A stretch of 64,000 nucleotides of DNA, from assembly GCA_015492645.1 (NCBI GenBank), contig WGER01000082.1, forward strand, positions 1 through 64,000, written 5' to 3'. The notes below the pieces were generated by a model. It had not been told where the DNA came from and did not search any database. It saw only the letters and a program-made list of their open reading frames with translations. Position 1 is the stretch's first letter. The number at the start of each line of letters is the position of its first letter. This document shows, one piece after another, positions 36,289 to 46,076 of this stretch. This stretch comes from Nitrospirota bacterium. GTDB lineage: Bacteria > Nitrospirota > Thermodesulfovibrionia > Thermodesulfovibrionales > JdFR-85. A program made the translations under genes and the position numbers.

Positions 36289-37557
36289 ATGGAGAGGATA
36301 CTCCTGAAGAATATAGACAACCCTGAGTCTCACAGGCTGAAGGAGTATGAGAGGGTGGGGGGGTATTCCTCCCTCAGGAAGGTATTGGAGCAGATGTCTC
36401 CACAGGATGTGATTGAAGAGGTGAAGACCTCGGGACTCAGGGGGCGTGGTGGTGCCGGTTTTCCTACCGGGATGAAATGGGAATTCGCCTCAAGAGACCC
36501 CAAATTTCCCAAGTACCTCATCTGCAATGCCGATGAGGGTGAGCCCGGCACATTCAAGGACAGACCCATTCTGGAGAGGAACCCACATCTGCTGATCGAG
36601 GGGATGGTGATCTCTGCCTATGCCCTCAAGGCAGAGATTGGGTATATATACCTGAGGGGAGAGTACCCCTATGCAAAGACGGTCCTTGAGGAGGCGATAA
36701 GAGAGGCCTACGAGGCGGGATACCTGGGGGATAACATCCTCGGAAGGGGGGTGAGGTTTCACCTGAGTGTTCATCAGGGTGCGGGTGCCTACATCTGCGG
36801 TGAAGAGACAGCCCTTATTGAGTCAATAGAGGGTAAAAGGGGGCAGCCGAGGATAAAGCCTCCCTTTCCAGTGAATGTGGGTGCATGGGGTATGCCTACG
36901 GTGGTAAACAATGTGGAGACACTTGCAAATGTACCATACATAGTAGAGATAGGTGGAGAAGAGTACAAGAAGATAGGCAGTCCCGAATGTCCAGGGCCAA
37001 AACTCTACTCTGTGAGTTGCTGTGTTAAGAGGCCGGGTGTGTATGAACTGCCGATGGGGACCACACTGAGAGAGATTATTTATGAGCATGCGGGAGGGAT
37101 AAGGGATGGCAGACAGTTGAAGGCGGTGATCCCCGGGGGAATATCAACCCCGGTGCTCACCCCTGATAGGATAGACTGCCCCATGGACTTTGTCAGTCTC
37201 CCCAAGTACGGTAGCATGCTCGGTTCAGGGGCTGTGATGGTCCTTGACGACAGTGTCTGTATGGTTAAGGTGACCTGGAGGGCGATGAGGTTCTTTGAGC
37301 ATGAATCCTGCGGTAAATGCACACCCTGCAGAGAGGGCACCGGATGGTTAAGAAACATCCTTGAGAGGCTGGAGGGTGGCATGGGCAGACCTGGAGATAT
37401 AGAACTCCTGCAGGATGTAGCCAAGAGCATTCAGGGAAAGACCTTCTGCCCCCTGGGAGATGGGGCTGCCAGTGTGGTTTTGAGTTTCGTAAGGAACTTC
37501 CCAGAGGAGTTTGAATTTCATATTAAAGAGAAGAGATGCATGGTGGGTGAGGGATGA
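36289..37557 (+). CDS. nuoF: NADH-quinone oxidoreductase subunit F
   Basis: NADH-, FMN- and N3-binding subunit, 422 aa. GRGGAGFPTGMKW binds NADH, GAYICGEETALIESIEG binds FMN, and SCGKCTPCREGT plus a later Cys hold cluster N3. ATG 36289 (MERILLKN) is chosen because an upstream frame overlaps nuoE. Confidence 0.96.
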   Translation: MERILLKNIDNPESHRLKEYERVGGYSSLRKVLEQMSPQDVIEEVKTSGLRGRGGAGFPTGMKWEFASRDPKFPKYLICNADEGEPGTFKDRPILERNPHLLIEGMVISAYALKAEIGYIYLRGEYPYAKTVLEEAIREAYEAGYLGDNILGRGVRFHLSVHQGAGAYICGEETALIESIEGKRGQPRIKPPFPVNVGAWGMPTVVNNVETLANVPYIVEIGGEEYKKIGSPECPGPKLYSVSCCVKRPGVYELPMGTTLREIIYEHAGGIRDGRQLKAVIPGGISTPVLTPDRIDCPMDFVSLPKYGSMLGSGAVMVLDDSVCMVKVTWRAMRFFEHESCGKCTPCREGTGWLRNILERLEGGMGRPGDIELLQDVAKSIQGKTFCPLGDGAASVVLSFVRNFPEEFEFHIKEKRCMVGEG

Positions 37558-40154
37558 TAAGGCTTACCATAGATGGGATTGAGGTAGAGTTAGAAGAGCC
37601 CGTCACGGTCCTTGAGGCGGCCAGAAAGGTGGGAATAAAGATCCCGACCCTCTGCTGGTTTGAAGGGCTGCCACCCTTTGGGGGGTGCAGGCTCTGCCTG
37701 GTGAAGGTGGAGAAACTGCCGAAACTACAGACCGCCTGTACCCTTATGTCAGCAGATGGTATGGTGGTGGAGACGGAGAATCCTGAGATAAGGGCCGCCA
37801 GGAGGGCGATGCTTGAGTTTCTCCTCATCAATCACCCCTTAGACTGTCCTTACTGTGACAAGGCAGGTGAGTGCGAACTGCAGGACCTTGTGGCGAAATA
37901 CGGACCTGAGGCTGGAAGGTTTGCCGAGGGGAAGAGGAGGCACCCGGAGAGTTTCGACGACCCGATAATAGTTAGAAACATGGAGAGGTGTGTGCTATGT
38001 ACACGATGCGTCAGGGTATGTGAGGACCTTCAGGGGGCCTATGCCATTACGGTAACAGGCAGGGGTGCCCATTCGTTTGTTGAACCCTTCTCTGGTGGTA
38101 GATATGATTGCGAGTACTGTGGTAACTGTCTTACGGTCTGCCCTGTTGGGGCGATCATGTCCAGGTTACATCTCCACTCCTACAGGCCGTGGTTCGTACA
38201 GAAGGAGGCCGAAACAGTCTGCAGTTACTGTGGGGTCGGTTGCAGGATGGTGGTACAGGTGAGAGAAAACTCGATAATAAGGACCATCCCGAGGTTTGGC
38301 CTTGGTGTTAATGATGGGCTACTCTGCGTAAGGGGCAGGTTTGGCTATGACTACATAGAACAGAAAGAGAGGCTGAGGACCGCCTTCATAAGGAAGGATG
38401 GAGAGTTGAGGCCTGTGAGTATAGAGGAGGCGATTGAGTACACTGCAAAGAAACTCCTTCAGATAAAGGATACCAACGGGCCAGAGACAATTGGTGCCAT
38501 CGCATCGGGTCGCTGCAGTAATGAGGACAACTACATGCTACAGAGGCTCATGAGGTTCTTTATCGGCTCCAACAATATAGACTCATCTGCAAGACTGTAT
38601 TACATCCCGATAGTGCAGTACTTGGAGAGGATTTTTGGCCAGGGTGTGACAGCAAACCTGATGCCCGGCATCGGAAGATCAGACGGTGTGGTGGTAGTGG
38701 GTGGTGACCCCACAAGGATTAACCCTGTCCTAGGTCTCCAGATAAGGGCCTGTCATAGAAATGGCGGAAAGGTGGTGGTATTTGGACCATCTGGTGGTTT
38801 AAAGAGGTTTGTCCCTTACGAACTGAGGCCAAGGGATGATGAGGCCCTCCTTGTGGCAGTACTGAAGGCCCTGATAGAGAAGAAGGGGATGCCAGGTGAG
38901 AATAAGAACCTGGAGGAGAGGCTGAAGGAGATAGAGGTTGAGACCCATGATGTCCTGAGGGAGGCGTCCATAGAGGAGCCCCTCTTTGATACCCTTGTCG
39001 GGGATCTGCTCGGGTTACAGAACCCTGTGGTGGTTGTCGGACCGGAGGTCCTGCAGGCAGAGAGGCCCTCAAGGGTCCTGTTCCTTGTAGCAGGTATTGT
39101 CTATCTCCTCGGGGCAAGGGTCTTCGTCATGTCAGATAGACCGAATTATCAGGGGCTTATGGACATGGGCTGTCTGCCCGATATGCTTCCTGGAGAAAGA
39201 CCGATTGAACTTGAGACCTTCAGACATAAGGTGGAGTCTGTGATGGGAAGACCGGTGCCTGATAAAGCCGGGATGAACCTCTTCCAGATGCTTGAGATGG
39301 CGAAAGAGGGGAACCTGAAGGCCCTTTATGTTATGGGTGACAACCTCTACTATCATATGCCTGACGCTGAGGAGGCCCTCCAGTCCATTGATTTTCTTGT
39401 GGTTCAGGACATCTTTATGACAGAGACCGCAGAGAGGGCGGATGTGGTGCTTCCTGCAGCAGGGTGGACAGAAAAGGAGGGCACCTTCACCAACCTTGAG
39501 AGGAGATTGCAGAGGTTTGAGAAATCCCGGACCCCCCTGGGTTGTATGGAGGACTGGAGGCTCCTGGCAGAGTTGATGGCCCACATGGGTGATGAACGTC
39601 CCCCCAGGACAGTGGCAGAGATCTGGGACGAGTTGGTCCAGGTCTCCCCGCTTCACATCGGTATAAACCCGAGAGAGATAGGTCCAGAGGGGATGATATA
39701 CCCCTACCATGGAGAGCCCTTAAGGGGTGTGGAGGGGGAGTTTGATGTGGAGGCGCTGAAGGGGCCCTATGGAGGAGGTCCTGAGGGCCTCAGGCTCATC
39801 CTGGACAGACCCCTTTATCACTCAGGCTCGCAGAGCAGGAGGTCGAGGGCACTGAGGAGCCTGCAGGACTCACCTGTGCTGTGTCTCAGTCCTGAAGACG
39901 CCAGGGACCTCGGACTGGAGGACGCCGATATGGTGAGGGTCACCTCTTCTAAGGGGATGCTGAAGGTGAAGGTGGCCATTTCAGAGGATGTTGCTTCAGG
40001 GACTGCCAGACTATCAAACACATTCTCCGAGGTCCACTTCAGCAGGCTGGTCGGGATAAGACAGGACCCTGTAACCACAGGGGGTGTCTTTACAGACAAC
40101 CTGGTGAAGATAGAAAAACTCCCATCCGAAGGGTCCGAGGAGGTCATGGAATGA
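37554..40154 (+). CDS. nuoG: NADH-quinone oxidoreductase subunit G
   Basis: Large iron-sulfur subunit, 866 aa. In order: [2Fe-2S] N1b (FGGCRLCLVKV), the His/Cys3 site N5 (HPLDCPYCDKAGECELQDL), two [4Fe-4S] motifs (CVLCTRCVRVC, CEYCGNCLTVCP), then an N7-type motif CSYCGVGC with a downstream Cys. A degenerate molybdopterin-oxidoreductase domain and a C-terminal MPT-binding-like domain follow (ADVVLPAAGWTEKEGTFTN). N7 is present in E. coli and Thermus but missing in many species. 4-bp overlaps with nuoF and nuoH. Confidence 0.95.
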   Translation: MIRLTIDGIEVELEEPVTVLEAARKVGIKIPTLCWFEGLPPFGGCRLCLVKVEKLPKLQTACTLMSADGMVVETENPEIRAARRAMLEFLLINHPLDCPYCDKAGECELQDLVAKYGPEAGRFAEGKRRHPESFDDPIIVRNMERCVLCTRCVRVCEDLQGAYAITVTGRGAHSFVEPFSGGRYDCEYCGNCLTVCPVGAIMSRLHLHSYRPWFVQKEAETVCSYCGVGCRMVVQVRENSIIRTIPRFGLGVNDGLLCVRGRFGYDYIEQKERLRTAFIRKDGELRPVSIEEAIEYTAKKLLQIKDTNGPETIGAIASGRCSNEDNYMLQRLMRFFIGSNNIDSSARLYYIPIVQYLERIFGQGVTANLMPGIGRSDGVVVVGGDPTRINPVLGLQIRACHRNGGKVVVFGPSGGLKRFVPYELRPRDDEALLVAVLKALIEKKGMPGENKNLEERLKEIEVETHDVLREASIEEPLFDTLVGDLLGLQNPVVVVGPEVLQAERPSRVLFLVAGIVYLLGARVFVMSDRPNYQGLMDMGCLPDMLPGERPIELETFRHKVESVMGRPVPDKAGMNLFQMLEMAKEGNLKALYVMGDNLYYHMPDAEEALQSIDFLVVQDIFMTETAERADVVLPAAGWTEKEGTFTNLERRLQRFEKSRTPLGCMEDWRLLAELMAHMGDERPPRTVAEIWDELVQVSPLHIGINPREIGPEGMIYPYHGEPLRGVEGEFDVEALKGPYGGGPEGLRLILDRPLYHSGSQSRRSRALRSLQDSPVLCLSPEDARDLGLEDADMVRVTSSKGMLKVKVAISEDVASGTARLSNTFSEVHFSRLVGIRQDPVTTGGVFTDNLVKIEKLPSEGSEEVME

Positions 40155-41191
40155 GCGTCTTTGAGGCGGTGGTGAGACCGGGCAGTTTTGACCTCCTCAT
40201 AAACATCCTGATAATACTGGTGAAGATAGCAGTAGTGCTTGCTGTGGTGATGTTCCATGTCGCCTATGCAACCTACTTTGAGAGGAAGACCATCGGCAGG
40301 ATGCAGGTGAGGATGGGCCCCATGGAGGTGGGTCCCCACGGCCTGCTCCAGCCAATTGCGGACATGCTGAAACTCTTCTTCAAGGAGGATATCATCCCAG
40401 AAAAGGCAGACAGGACCATCTTCTATATTGCCCCGATAGTCTCCCTTGCTGCAGCCATGAGTTCCCTTGCGGTGATACCCTTCTTTGAAGACTTTGTAAT
40501 AGCAGATATAAATATCGGTCTGCTCTTTATACTCGCCATGTCCTCTCTCGGCTCTTACGGCATTATACTTTCAGGCTGGTCTTCAGATTCCAAGTATGCC
40601 TTTCTTGGGGGCCTCAGGTCATCCGCCCAGGTGATCAGTTATGAGATAGCAATGGCCCTGAGCCTGGTCGGTGTGATGATGATGGCAGGCTCGCTGAACC
40701 TCTCAGAGATTGTGAGGGCACAGATAGAGTATCCAACAGGGATATATGTGATCCCTCAGTTTCTCGGATTTTTTGTCTTTGTGGTTGCTGCCCTTGCCGA
40801 GGCAAACCGTGCACCCTTTGATCTGCCAGAGGCTGAGAGCGAACTGGTGGCAGGCTACTTTGTGGAGTACAGCGGAATGAGATTTGCCCTCTTCTATGTG
40901 GCAGAATATATAGGGATGATCCTGATGGGCTGTATTGCTGCCACCTGCTACTTTGGTGGCTGGACCATCCCCTGGTATCTGCTCAAGGTATTACCCTTTC
41001 TTAAATACATACCGGGCGTTATCTGGTTTGCGCTGAAGGTCTACTTTGTGGTCTTCTTCTACTACTGGGTCAGGGCCACATTGCCACGCTACAGGTATGA
41101 CCAGTTGATGTCAATAGGATGGAAACTCCTGATCCCCCTCGCACTGGCAAACATTGCTATCACAGGGATAATAAAGGTGATGGTGAAATGA
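40151..41191 (+). CDS. nuoH: NADH-quinone oxidoreductase subunit H
   Basis: Membrane subunit at the quinone tunnel entrance, 346 aa, eight to nine helices. ATYFERKTIGRMQVRMGP and the highly conserved EANRAPFDLPEAESELVAG are clear. Four-base overlap with nuoI. Confidence 0.97.
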   Translation: MSVFEAVVRPGSFDLLINILIILVKIAVVLAVVMFHVAYATYFERKTIGRMQVRMGPMEVGPHGLLQPIADMLKLFFKEDIIPEKADRTIFYIAPIVSLAAAMSSLAVIPFFEDFVIADINIGLLFILAMSSLGSYGIILSGWSSDSKYAFLGGLRSSAQVISYEIAMALSLVGVMMMAGSLNLSEIVRAQIEYPTGIYVIPQFLGFFVFVVAALAEANRAPFDLPEAESELVAGYFVEYSGMRFALFYVAEYIGMILMGCIAATCYFGGWTIPWYLLKVLPFLKYIPGVIWFALKVYFVVFFYYWVRATLPRYRYDQLMSIGWKLLIPLALANIAITGIIKVMVK

Positions 41192-41733
41192 CTGTACAGG
41201 AACTGGTTAAAAAGATATTCTTTGTTGAGATCATTAAAGGTCTTGCACTTACACTTAGCAGACTCTTTACCAGGCCCGTAACAAGGAGGTATCCCAAACA
41301 GAAGCGGCCTGCAGAACTGGGGTTTAGAGGACTCCACGCCCTTGTGAGAAATCCTGCCACAGGAGATGCCAAGTGTGTGGGGTGTGGCCTCTGTGCTGCG
41401 ATCTGTCCCTCAAGGTGCATTTATATTTACACCTCAGAGGGGCCTGATCATAAGAAGAAGGTCGACAGGTATGAAATAGAGGTCCTCAGGTGCGTCTACT
41501 GTGCCTTCTGTGTGGAGGCATGTCCCTTCGGGGCCATCGCCCTTACACCCATGTATGAATATTCAAATTACAGACGTGAGGACTTCTACATGACCAAGGA
41601 GAGACTGCTTGAGAACTGGGACAAGTACATAGGAGAACGTGGACCTGAGTACTTCGAGAAGTTCTGGGTTCCAAAGATGGACCACTTCAGGACCCCTGAT
41701 GGGCAGGCACTCTGGAGGCGCAAGGATGGTTGA
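41188..41733 (+). CDS. nuoI: NADH-quinone oxidoreductase subunit I
   Basis: Ferredoxin-like subunit with clusters N6a and N6b: CVGCGLCAAICPSRC and CVYCAFCVEACPFGA. 181 aa from ATG 41188, which overlaps the nuoH stop; a longer open frame lies inside nuoH and is not used. Confidence 0.96.
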   Translation: MTVQELVKKIFFVEIIKGLALTLSRLFTRPVTRRYPKQKRPAELGFRGLHALVRNPATGDAKCVGCGLCAAICPSRCIYIYTSEGPDHKKKVDRYEIEVLRCVYCAFCVEACPFGAIALTPMYEYSNYRREDFYMTKERLLENWDKYIGERGPEYFEKFWVPKMDHFRTPDGQALWRRKDG

Positions 41734-42235
41734 GTTCCTGTTTGGTTACTTCTCTGTGGTTATAGTGATTGTTAGTGTACTGGTGGTGACCAGCAGAAAC
41801 CCGGTGCATAGTGTACTCTGGATGTTACTGCTGTTTTTCCACATAGCAGGTGTCTATCTCTTGCTGAATGCGGAGTTCCTTGCGGCCACCCAGGTTATTG
41901 TGTATGCTGGCGCGATACTTGTCCTCTTTCTGTTTACCATAATGCTGCTTGACCTGAGAGAGGAGATAAGGCTTGGGCCCTTCACAGGTGGCTGGCCCGC
42001 TGCTCTGGCGATCGCACTGGCTGTACTGATCACTGTGGTGGCAGGTATCTGGGGCCTGAAACCCGCCTATATCGGGCCATGGGGTATCAAAGAGATACAG
42101 ACAGAGACACACACAAAGGCACTTGGTAAGGTCCTGTTCACAGAGTATCTGGTCCCCTTTGAGATCGCCTCGGTGGTGCTTCTTGTTGCTATTGTGGGTG
42201 CAGTGGTGCTGGCAAAGAAGAAACTGAAGACTTAG
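41726..42235 (+). CDS. nuoJ: NADH-quinone oxidoreductase subunit J
   Basis: Five-helix membrane subunit, 169 aa; AATQVIVYAGAILVLFLFTI is the signature third helix with its pi-bulge region. Start ATG 41726 (MVEFLFGYF) overlaps the end of nuoI by 8 bp. Confidence 0.95.
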   Translation: MVEFLFGYFSVVIVIVSVLVVTSRNPVHSVLWMLLLFFHIAGVYLLLNAEFLAATQVIVYAGAILVLFLFTIMLLDLREEIRLGPFTGGWPAALAIALAVLITVVAGIWGLKPAYIGPWGIKEIQTETHTKALGKVLFTEYLVPFEIASVVLLVAIVGAVVLAKKKLKT

Positions 42236-42243
42236 GAGGAGTG

Positions 42244-42546
42244 ATGATACCACTACACTGGTATCTATGGCTTGGCAGTGTGGTCTTCTGTATAGGGATG
42301 GCAGGGTTTCTCATGCGTAGAAACATCATCATCATGTTCCTTTCTATAGAACTGATGCTTAACGGGGTGAATATCAATCTGGTTGCCCTCAGCCATTATA
42401 TGCAGGACCTGAGGGGGCAGGTGCTTACACTGATGGTGATAGCCGTTGCCGCTGCAGAGGCTGCCGTGGGGCTGGCGATTGTTATCGCCCTGTTCAGAAA
42501 CCGTCCCACTGTGCATGTGGACGAGATCACAGAGATGAAGGGGTAG
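42244..42546 (+). CDS. nuoK: NADH-quinone oxidoreductase subunit K
   Basis: Three-helix membrane subunit, 100 aa, with the conserved proton-path glutamates in FLSIELMLNGVNINL and AVAAAEAAVGLAIV. AGGAGG upstream supports ATG 42244 over the GTG one codon earlier. Confidence 0.95.
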   Translation: MIPLHWYLWLGSVVFCIGMAGFLMRRNIIIMFLSIELMLNGVNINLVALSHYMQDLRGQVLTLMVIAVAAAEAAVGLAIVIALFRNRPTVHVDEITEMKG

Positions 42547-42550
42547 CAGT

Positions 42551-44479
42551 ATGGAGTATGTACTCTGGATACCTCTGCTTCCGCTTATCGCATTCTGGGT
42601 GAATATACTCCTTGGTAAGGGGGTCCTCAGAGGCCAGGCCCACTGGCCCAGTGTACTGGCAGTGGGCGGCTCAATGGTCCTTGCAGTAAGGGTCCTCTTT
42701 GATGTGATCCATGGTCAGACCATGAACCAGGACATCTATACCTGGATCCTCTCCGACAACTTCAGGGTCTCTGTGGGCTTTCTGATAGATCAGTTGACAG
42801 CAGTGATGCTCATCGTGGTGACCACTGTGAGTTTCCTCGTACATGTTTACTCAATCGGTTATATGCATGGTGACAAGGGCTATCCCAGGTACTTTGCCTA
42901 TCTGAGTTTGTTCACCTTCTCCATGTTGATGCTGGTGATGTCAAACAACTTCCTGCAACTGTACTTTGGCTGGGAGGCGGTGGGCCTCTGCTCTTACCTC
43001 CTCATAGGCTACTGGTACGAGAAGCGGTCGGCCTCTGATGCGGGCAAAAAGGCATTTATCGTTAACAGGTTCGGTGACTTCGGGTTTGGCCTTGGTGTGA
43101 TCCTGATATTTGTTACCTTCGGTTCCCTCCACTACATGCCTGTATTCGAGAGGGCACCAGAGTTTATCTCCAGGACAGTAAACATCTATGGACTTGAGGT
43201 GAACCTCATAACCCTTATAGCCCTTCTCCTTTTCTGCGGTGCCGTGGGCAAGTCCGCCCAGTTGCCCCTGCATGTGTGGTTGCCTGATGCGATGGAGGGT
43301 CCTACCCCTGTCAGCGCCCTCATCCATGCGGCAACCATGGTGACAGCAGGGGTCTTTATGGTGGCCAGGTGTAGCCCAATTTATGACCTCTCTCCCACTG
43401 CGATGGCGGTGGTGGCAGTGGTGGGAGGGGTGACCGCCCTGTTTGCTGCCACTATAGCCCTTGTGCAGAACGACATAAAGAGGGTCATCGCCTACTCCAC
43501 CATCAGCCAACTGGGCTACATGTTTCTGGCCTGTGGTGTCGGGGCATACTCTGCTGGTATCTTTCACCTATACACCCATGCCTACTTCAAGGCCCTCCTC
43601 TTCCTCTGTGCAGGTTCTGTGATGCATGCGATGGCAGGGGAACTGGATATGCAGAAGATGGGGGGGCTGAAGAGATACATGCCTGTGACATACTGGACTA
43701 TGCTCGTCGCATCCCTCAGCATCTCTGGTATCCCTGGACTCGCGGGGTTTTTCAGTAAGGACGAGATACTATTCAGTGCCTATGCAGCAGGTGGTGTGGG
43801 CAGAGTGGTCTGGGTACTGGGTACGCTGGCGGCCCTACTGACCGCATTTTACTCCTTCAGGCTGATATATCTGACATTCCATGGTGAGTTCCGTGGAACA
43901 GAGGAGCAGAGGCATCATCTACATGAGTCTCCACCAGTGATGACCGTGCCTCTGATTCTGCTCTGCATAGGAGCGGTTGGTGCCGGATGGGTGGGGATAC
44001 CTGAGATACTGGGTGGCAAAAACCACTTTGGTGAGTTCCTCTCCCCGGTGCTTCGCCATCCCCATTACGAGGTCTCCCATGCGGAGGAATGGATGACAAT
44101 GGCCCTGAGCGTGACGGTGGCCGTTGTGGGTATCGTGGTAGCAACGGTCTTCTATATCAAGGATACCTCTATACCGGTGAGGCTTGCCCGGAGGTTCCCC
44201 TTCATCTACAGGGTCCTCTGGAACAAATACTATGTGGATGAGTTCTACAACCTCATAGTGGTGAGACCGACCCTCTTTGTCGCCAACAGCATTATTGAGG
44301 GCTTTACTGACAGAAAGGTGATAGAGGGGATTGTTAACGGATTACCGGCCTTTGTGGGATGGCTCGGTGCTCAGATGAGGAAGGTCCAGAATGGGGTCCT
44401 GCAGCACTACGGGATGATTATGGCCACAGGTGTCTTTGTGATTCTGGCACTGCTGCTTGTGAAGGTCCTTGGAGGCTGA
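42551..44479 (+). CDS. nuoL: NADH-quinone oxidoreductase subunit L
   Basis: Largest proton-pumping antiporter-like subunit, 642 aa. LYFGWEAVGLCSYLLIGYWY, LPLHVWLPDAMEGPTPVSAL and NDIKRVIAYSTISQLGYMF are seen, with the long C-terminal horizontal helix region that spans the membrane arm. Confidence 0.97.
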   Translation: MEYVLWIPLLPLIAFWVNILLGKGVLRGQAHWPSVLAVGGSMVLAVRVLFDVIHGQTMNQDIYTWILSDNFRVSVGFLIDQLTAVMLIVVTTVSFLVHVYSIGYMHGDKGYPRYFAYLSLFTFSMLMLVMSNNFLQLYFGWEAVGLCSYLLIGYWYEKRSASDAGKKAFIVNRFGDFGFGLGVILIFVTFGSLHYMPVFERAPEFISRTVNIYGLEVNLITLIALLLFCGAVGKSAQLPLHVWLPDAMEGPTPVSALIHAATMVTAGVFMVARCSPIYDLSPTAMAVVAVVGGVTALFAATIALVQNDIKRVIAYSTISQLGYMFLACGVGAYSAGIFHLYTHAYFKALLFLCAGSVMHAMAGELDMQKMGGLKRYMPVTYWTMLVASLSISGIPGLAGFFSKDEILFSAYAAGGVGRVVWVLGTLAALLTAFYSFRLIYLTFHGEFRGTEEQRHHLHESPPVMTVPLILLCIGAVGAGWVGIPEILGGKNHFGEFLSPVLRHPHYEVSHAEEWMTMALSVTVAVVGIVVATVFYIKDTSIPVRLARRFPFIYRVLWNKYYVDEFYNLIVVRPTLFVANSIIEGFTDRKVIEGIVNGLPAFVGWLGAQMRKVQNGVLQHYGMIMATGVFVILALLLVKVLGG

Positions 44480-44525
44480 TTATGCAATTAGTGGATGAAA
44501 GGAGAATCCTGAAAGGGGTGTTGCA

Positions 44526-46076
44526 ATGGAGGTAGGTTATCCGGTGCTGTCGGTGATTATATTTGTGCCCATAGTGGGTGGAGCGCTCATGACCCTCATC
44601 CCCCGTTACATGGAGGGGCTTCTCAAGGTGGTCGCCCTGGTGATAACCCTCGCCACATTTGTGCTCTCCCTCCCACTGTTTACACACTTTGATAAGTCCA
44701 CTCATATGATGCAGTTTGTGGAGAGAAAGGAATGGATCAGTCAGTTTGGTATCCAGTACTATGTAGGAGTGGATGGGATCAGTGTACTGCTGATACTGCT
44801 CAGTGCGATCACAGGGATCCTCTGTGTTCTCATCTCCTGGAATGCGATAAGGGAGAAGGTGAAGGAGTTCTATATAGCAATCCTTCTCATAGAAGGGGCG
44901 ATGATAGGGGTCTTCGCATCCCTTGACTTCTTCCTCTTTTACATCTTCTGGGAGGCTATGCTGATCCCGATGTATCTCATCATCGGCGTCTGGGGTGGCC
45001 CCAGAAGGGTATATGCGGCTATAAAGTTCTTCCTCTACACGCTCATTGGCAGCGTCCTTATGCTGGTGGGAATTATAGTCCTTTATAAGAAGGCCGGAAC
45101 ATTCAATGTCCTCCAGATGCATGATCTGCATCTGCCTTACAGAGTACAGATGTGGCTCTTCTGGGCCTTTCTTGCGGCCTTTGCTGTGAAGGTGCCTATG
45201 TGGCCGGTGCATACATGGCTGCCTGATGCCCATACGGAGGCACCAACAGCAGGTAGTGTCATCCTTGCGGCAATATTGATAAAGATGGGTGCCTACGGTT
45301 TTCTGAGGTTCATGCTCCCGATACTGCCTGATGCTACCAAAGATATGATCCCCCTTCTGATGGGCCTGTCGGTGGTGGCGATCATCTACGGTGCTGTGGT
45401 CTGTCTTGCCCAGACAGACCTGAAGAGGCTGATCGCCTACAGTTCGGTGAGCCACATGGGCTTTGTGACCCTTGGTATATTTGCACTGAACCAGCAGGGG
45501 CTGGAGGGTGGTATACTGCAGATGATAAACCACGGTATTGTAACAGGTGCTCTCTTCCTCTGTGTCGGTATTGTCTATGAGAGGACGCACTCCCGTCAGA
45601 TTGCAGACTATGGAGGCCTGGCCTCTGTGATGCCAGTTTATGCAGGGTTTTTCATGCTATTCACCCTCGCATCCATAGGACTTCCTGGGCTGAATGGATT
45701 TATTGGGGAGTTCCTCATACTGCTGGGCGCCTTTAAGGCGAAGACCCTTGCGGCGGTGCTTGCTGCCACAGGAATAATAATTGGTGCTGCCTATATGCTC
45801 TGGCTGTACCAGAGGGTCTTCTTCAATGAGGTGAATGAGAAGATAAGAAACCTCGAGCCGATGGAATTCAAAGAGGCGATCACACTGTTGATACTTGCCA
45901 TCTTCGTCCTCTGGATAGGTGTATATCCCAATACATTTCTCAGTTTTATGCACCCTTCTGTGTCACATCTACTGGAGCAGATACAGAGGGCCACACCTGA
46001 GGCAGCGGTGGCGGTCAACATGACAACAGAACCCCAGGGCATTATTGGCCTTCTGGGGAGTTCAGGAGGTCTCTGA
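44526..46076 (+). CDS. nuoM: NADH-quinone oxidoreductase subunit M
   Basis: Antiporter-like proton-pumping subunit, 516 aa, 14 helices. FYIFWEAMLIPMYLIIGVWG, VHTWLPDAHTEAPTAGSVIL and TDLKRLIAYSSVSHMGFV are diagnostic. Its stop shares a base with the nuoN start. Confidence 0.97.
   Translation: MEVGYPVLSVIIFVPIVGGALMTLIPRYMEGLLKVVALVITLATFVLSLPLFTHFDKSTHMMQFVERKEWISQFGIQYYVGVDGISVLLILLSAITGILCVLISWNAIREKVKEFYIAILLIEGAMIGVFASLDFFLFYIFWEAMLIPMYLIIGVWGGPRRVYAAIKFFLYTLIGSVLMLVGIIVLYKKAGTFNVLQMHDLHLPYRVQMWLFWAFLAAFAVKVPMWPVHTWLPDAHTEAPTAGSVILAAILIKMGAYGFLRFMLPILPDATKDMIPLLMGLSVVAIIYGAVVCLAQTDLKRLIAYSSVSHMGFVTLGIFALNQQGLEGGILQMINHGIVTGALFLCVGIVYERTHSRQIADYGGLASVMPVYAGFFMLFTLASIGLPGLNGFIGEFLILLGAFKAKTLAAVLAATGIIIGAAYMLWLYQRVFFNEVNEKIRNLEPMEFKEAITLLILAIFVLWIGVYPNTFLSFMHPSVSHLLEQIQRATPEAAVAVNMTTEPQGIIGLLGSSGGL

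Noticed and set aside
44418..45590. A 390-codon open frame antisense to nuoM
   Set aside because: Rich in His, Asp and Tyr with no recognisable domain; mirror of hydrophobic codons in nuoM, which is clearly the real gene.
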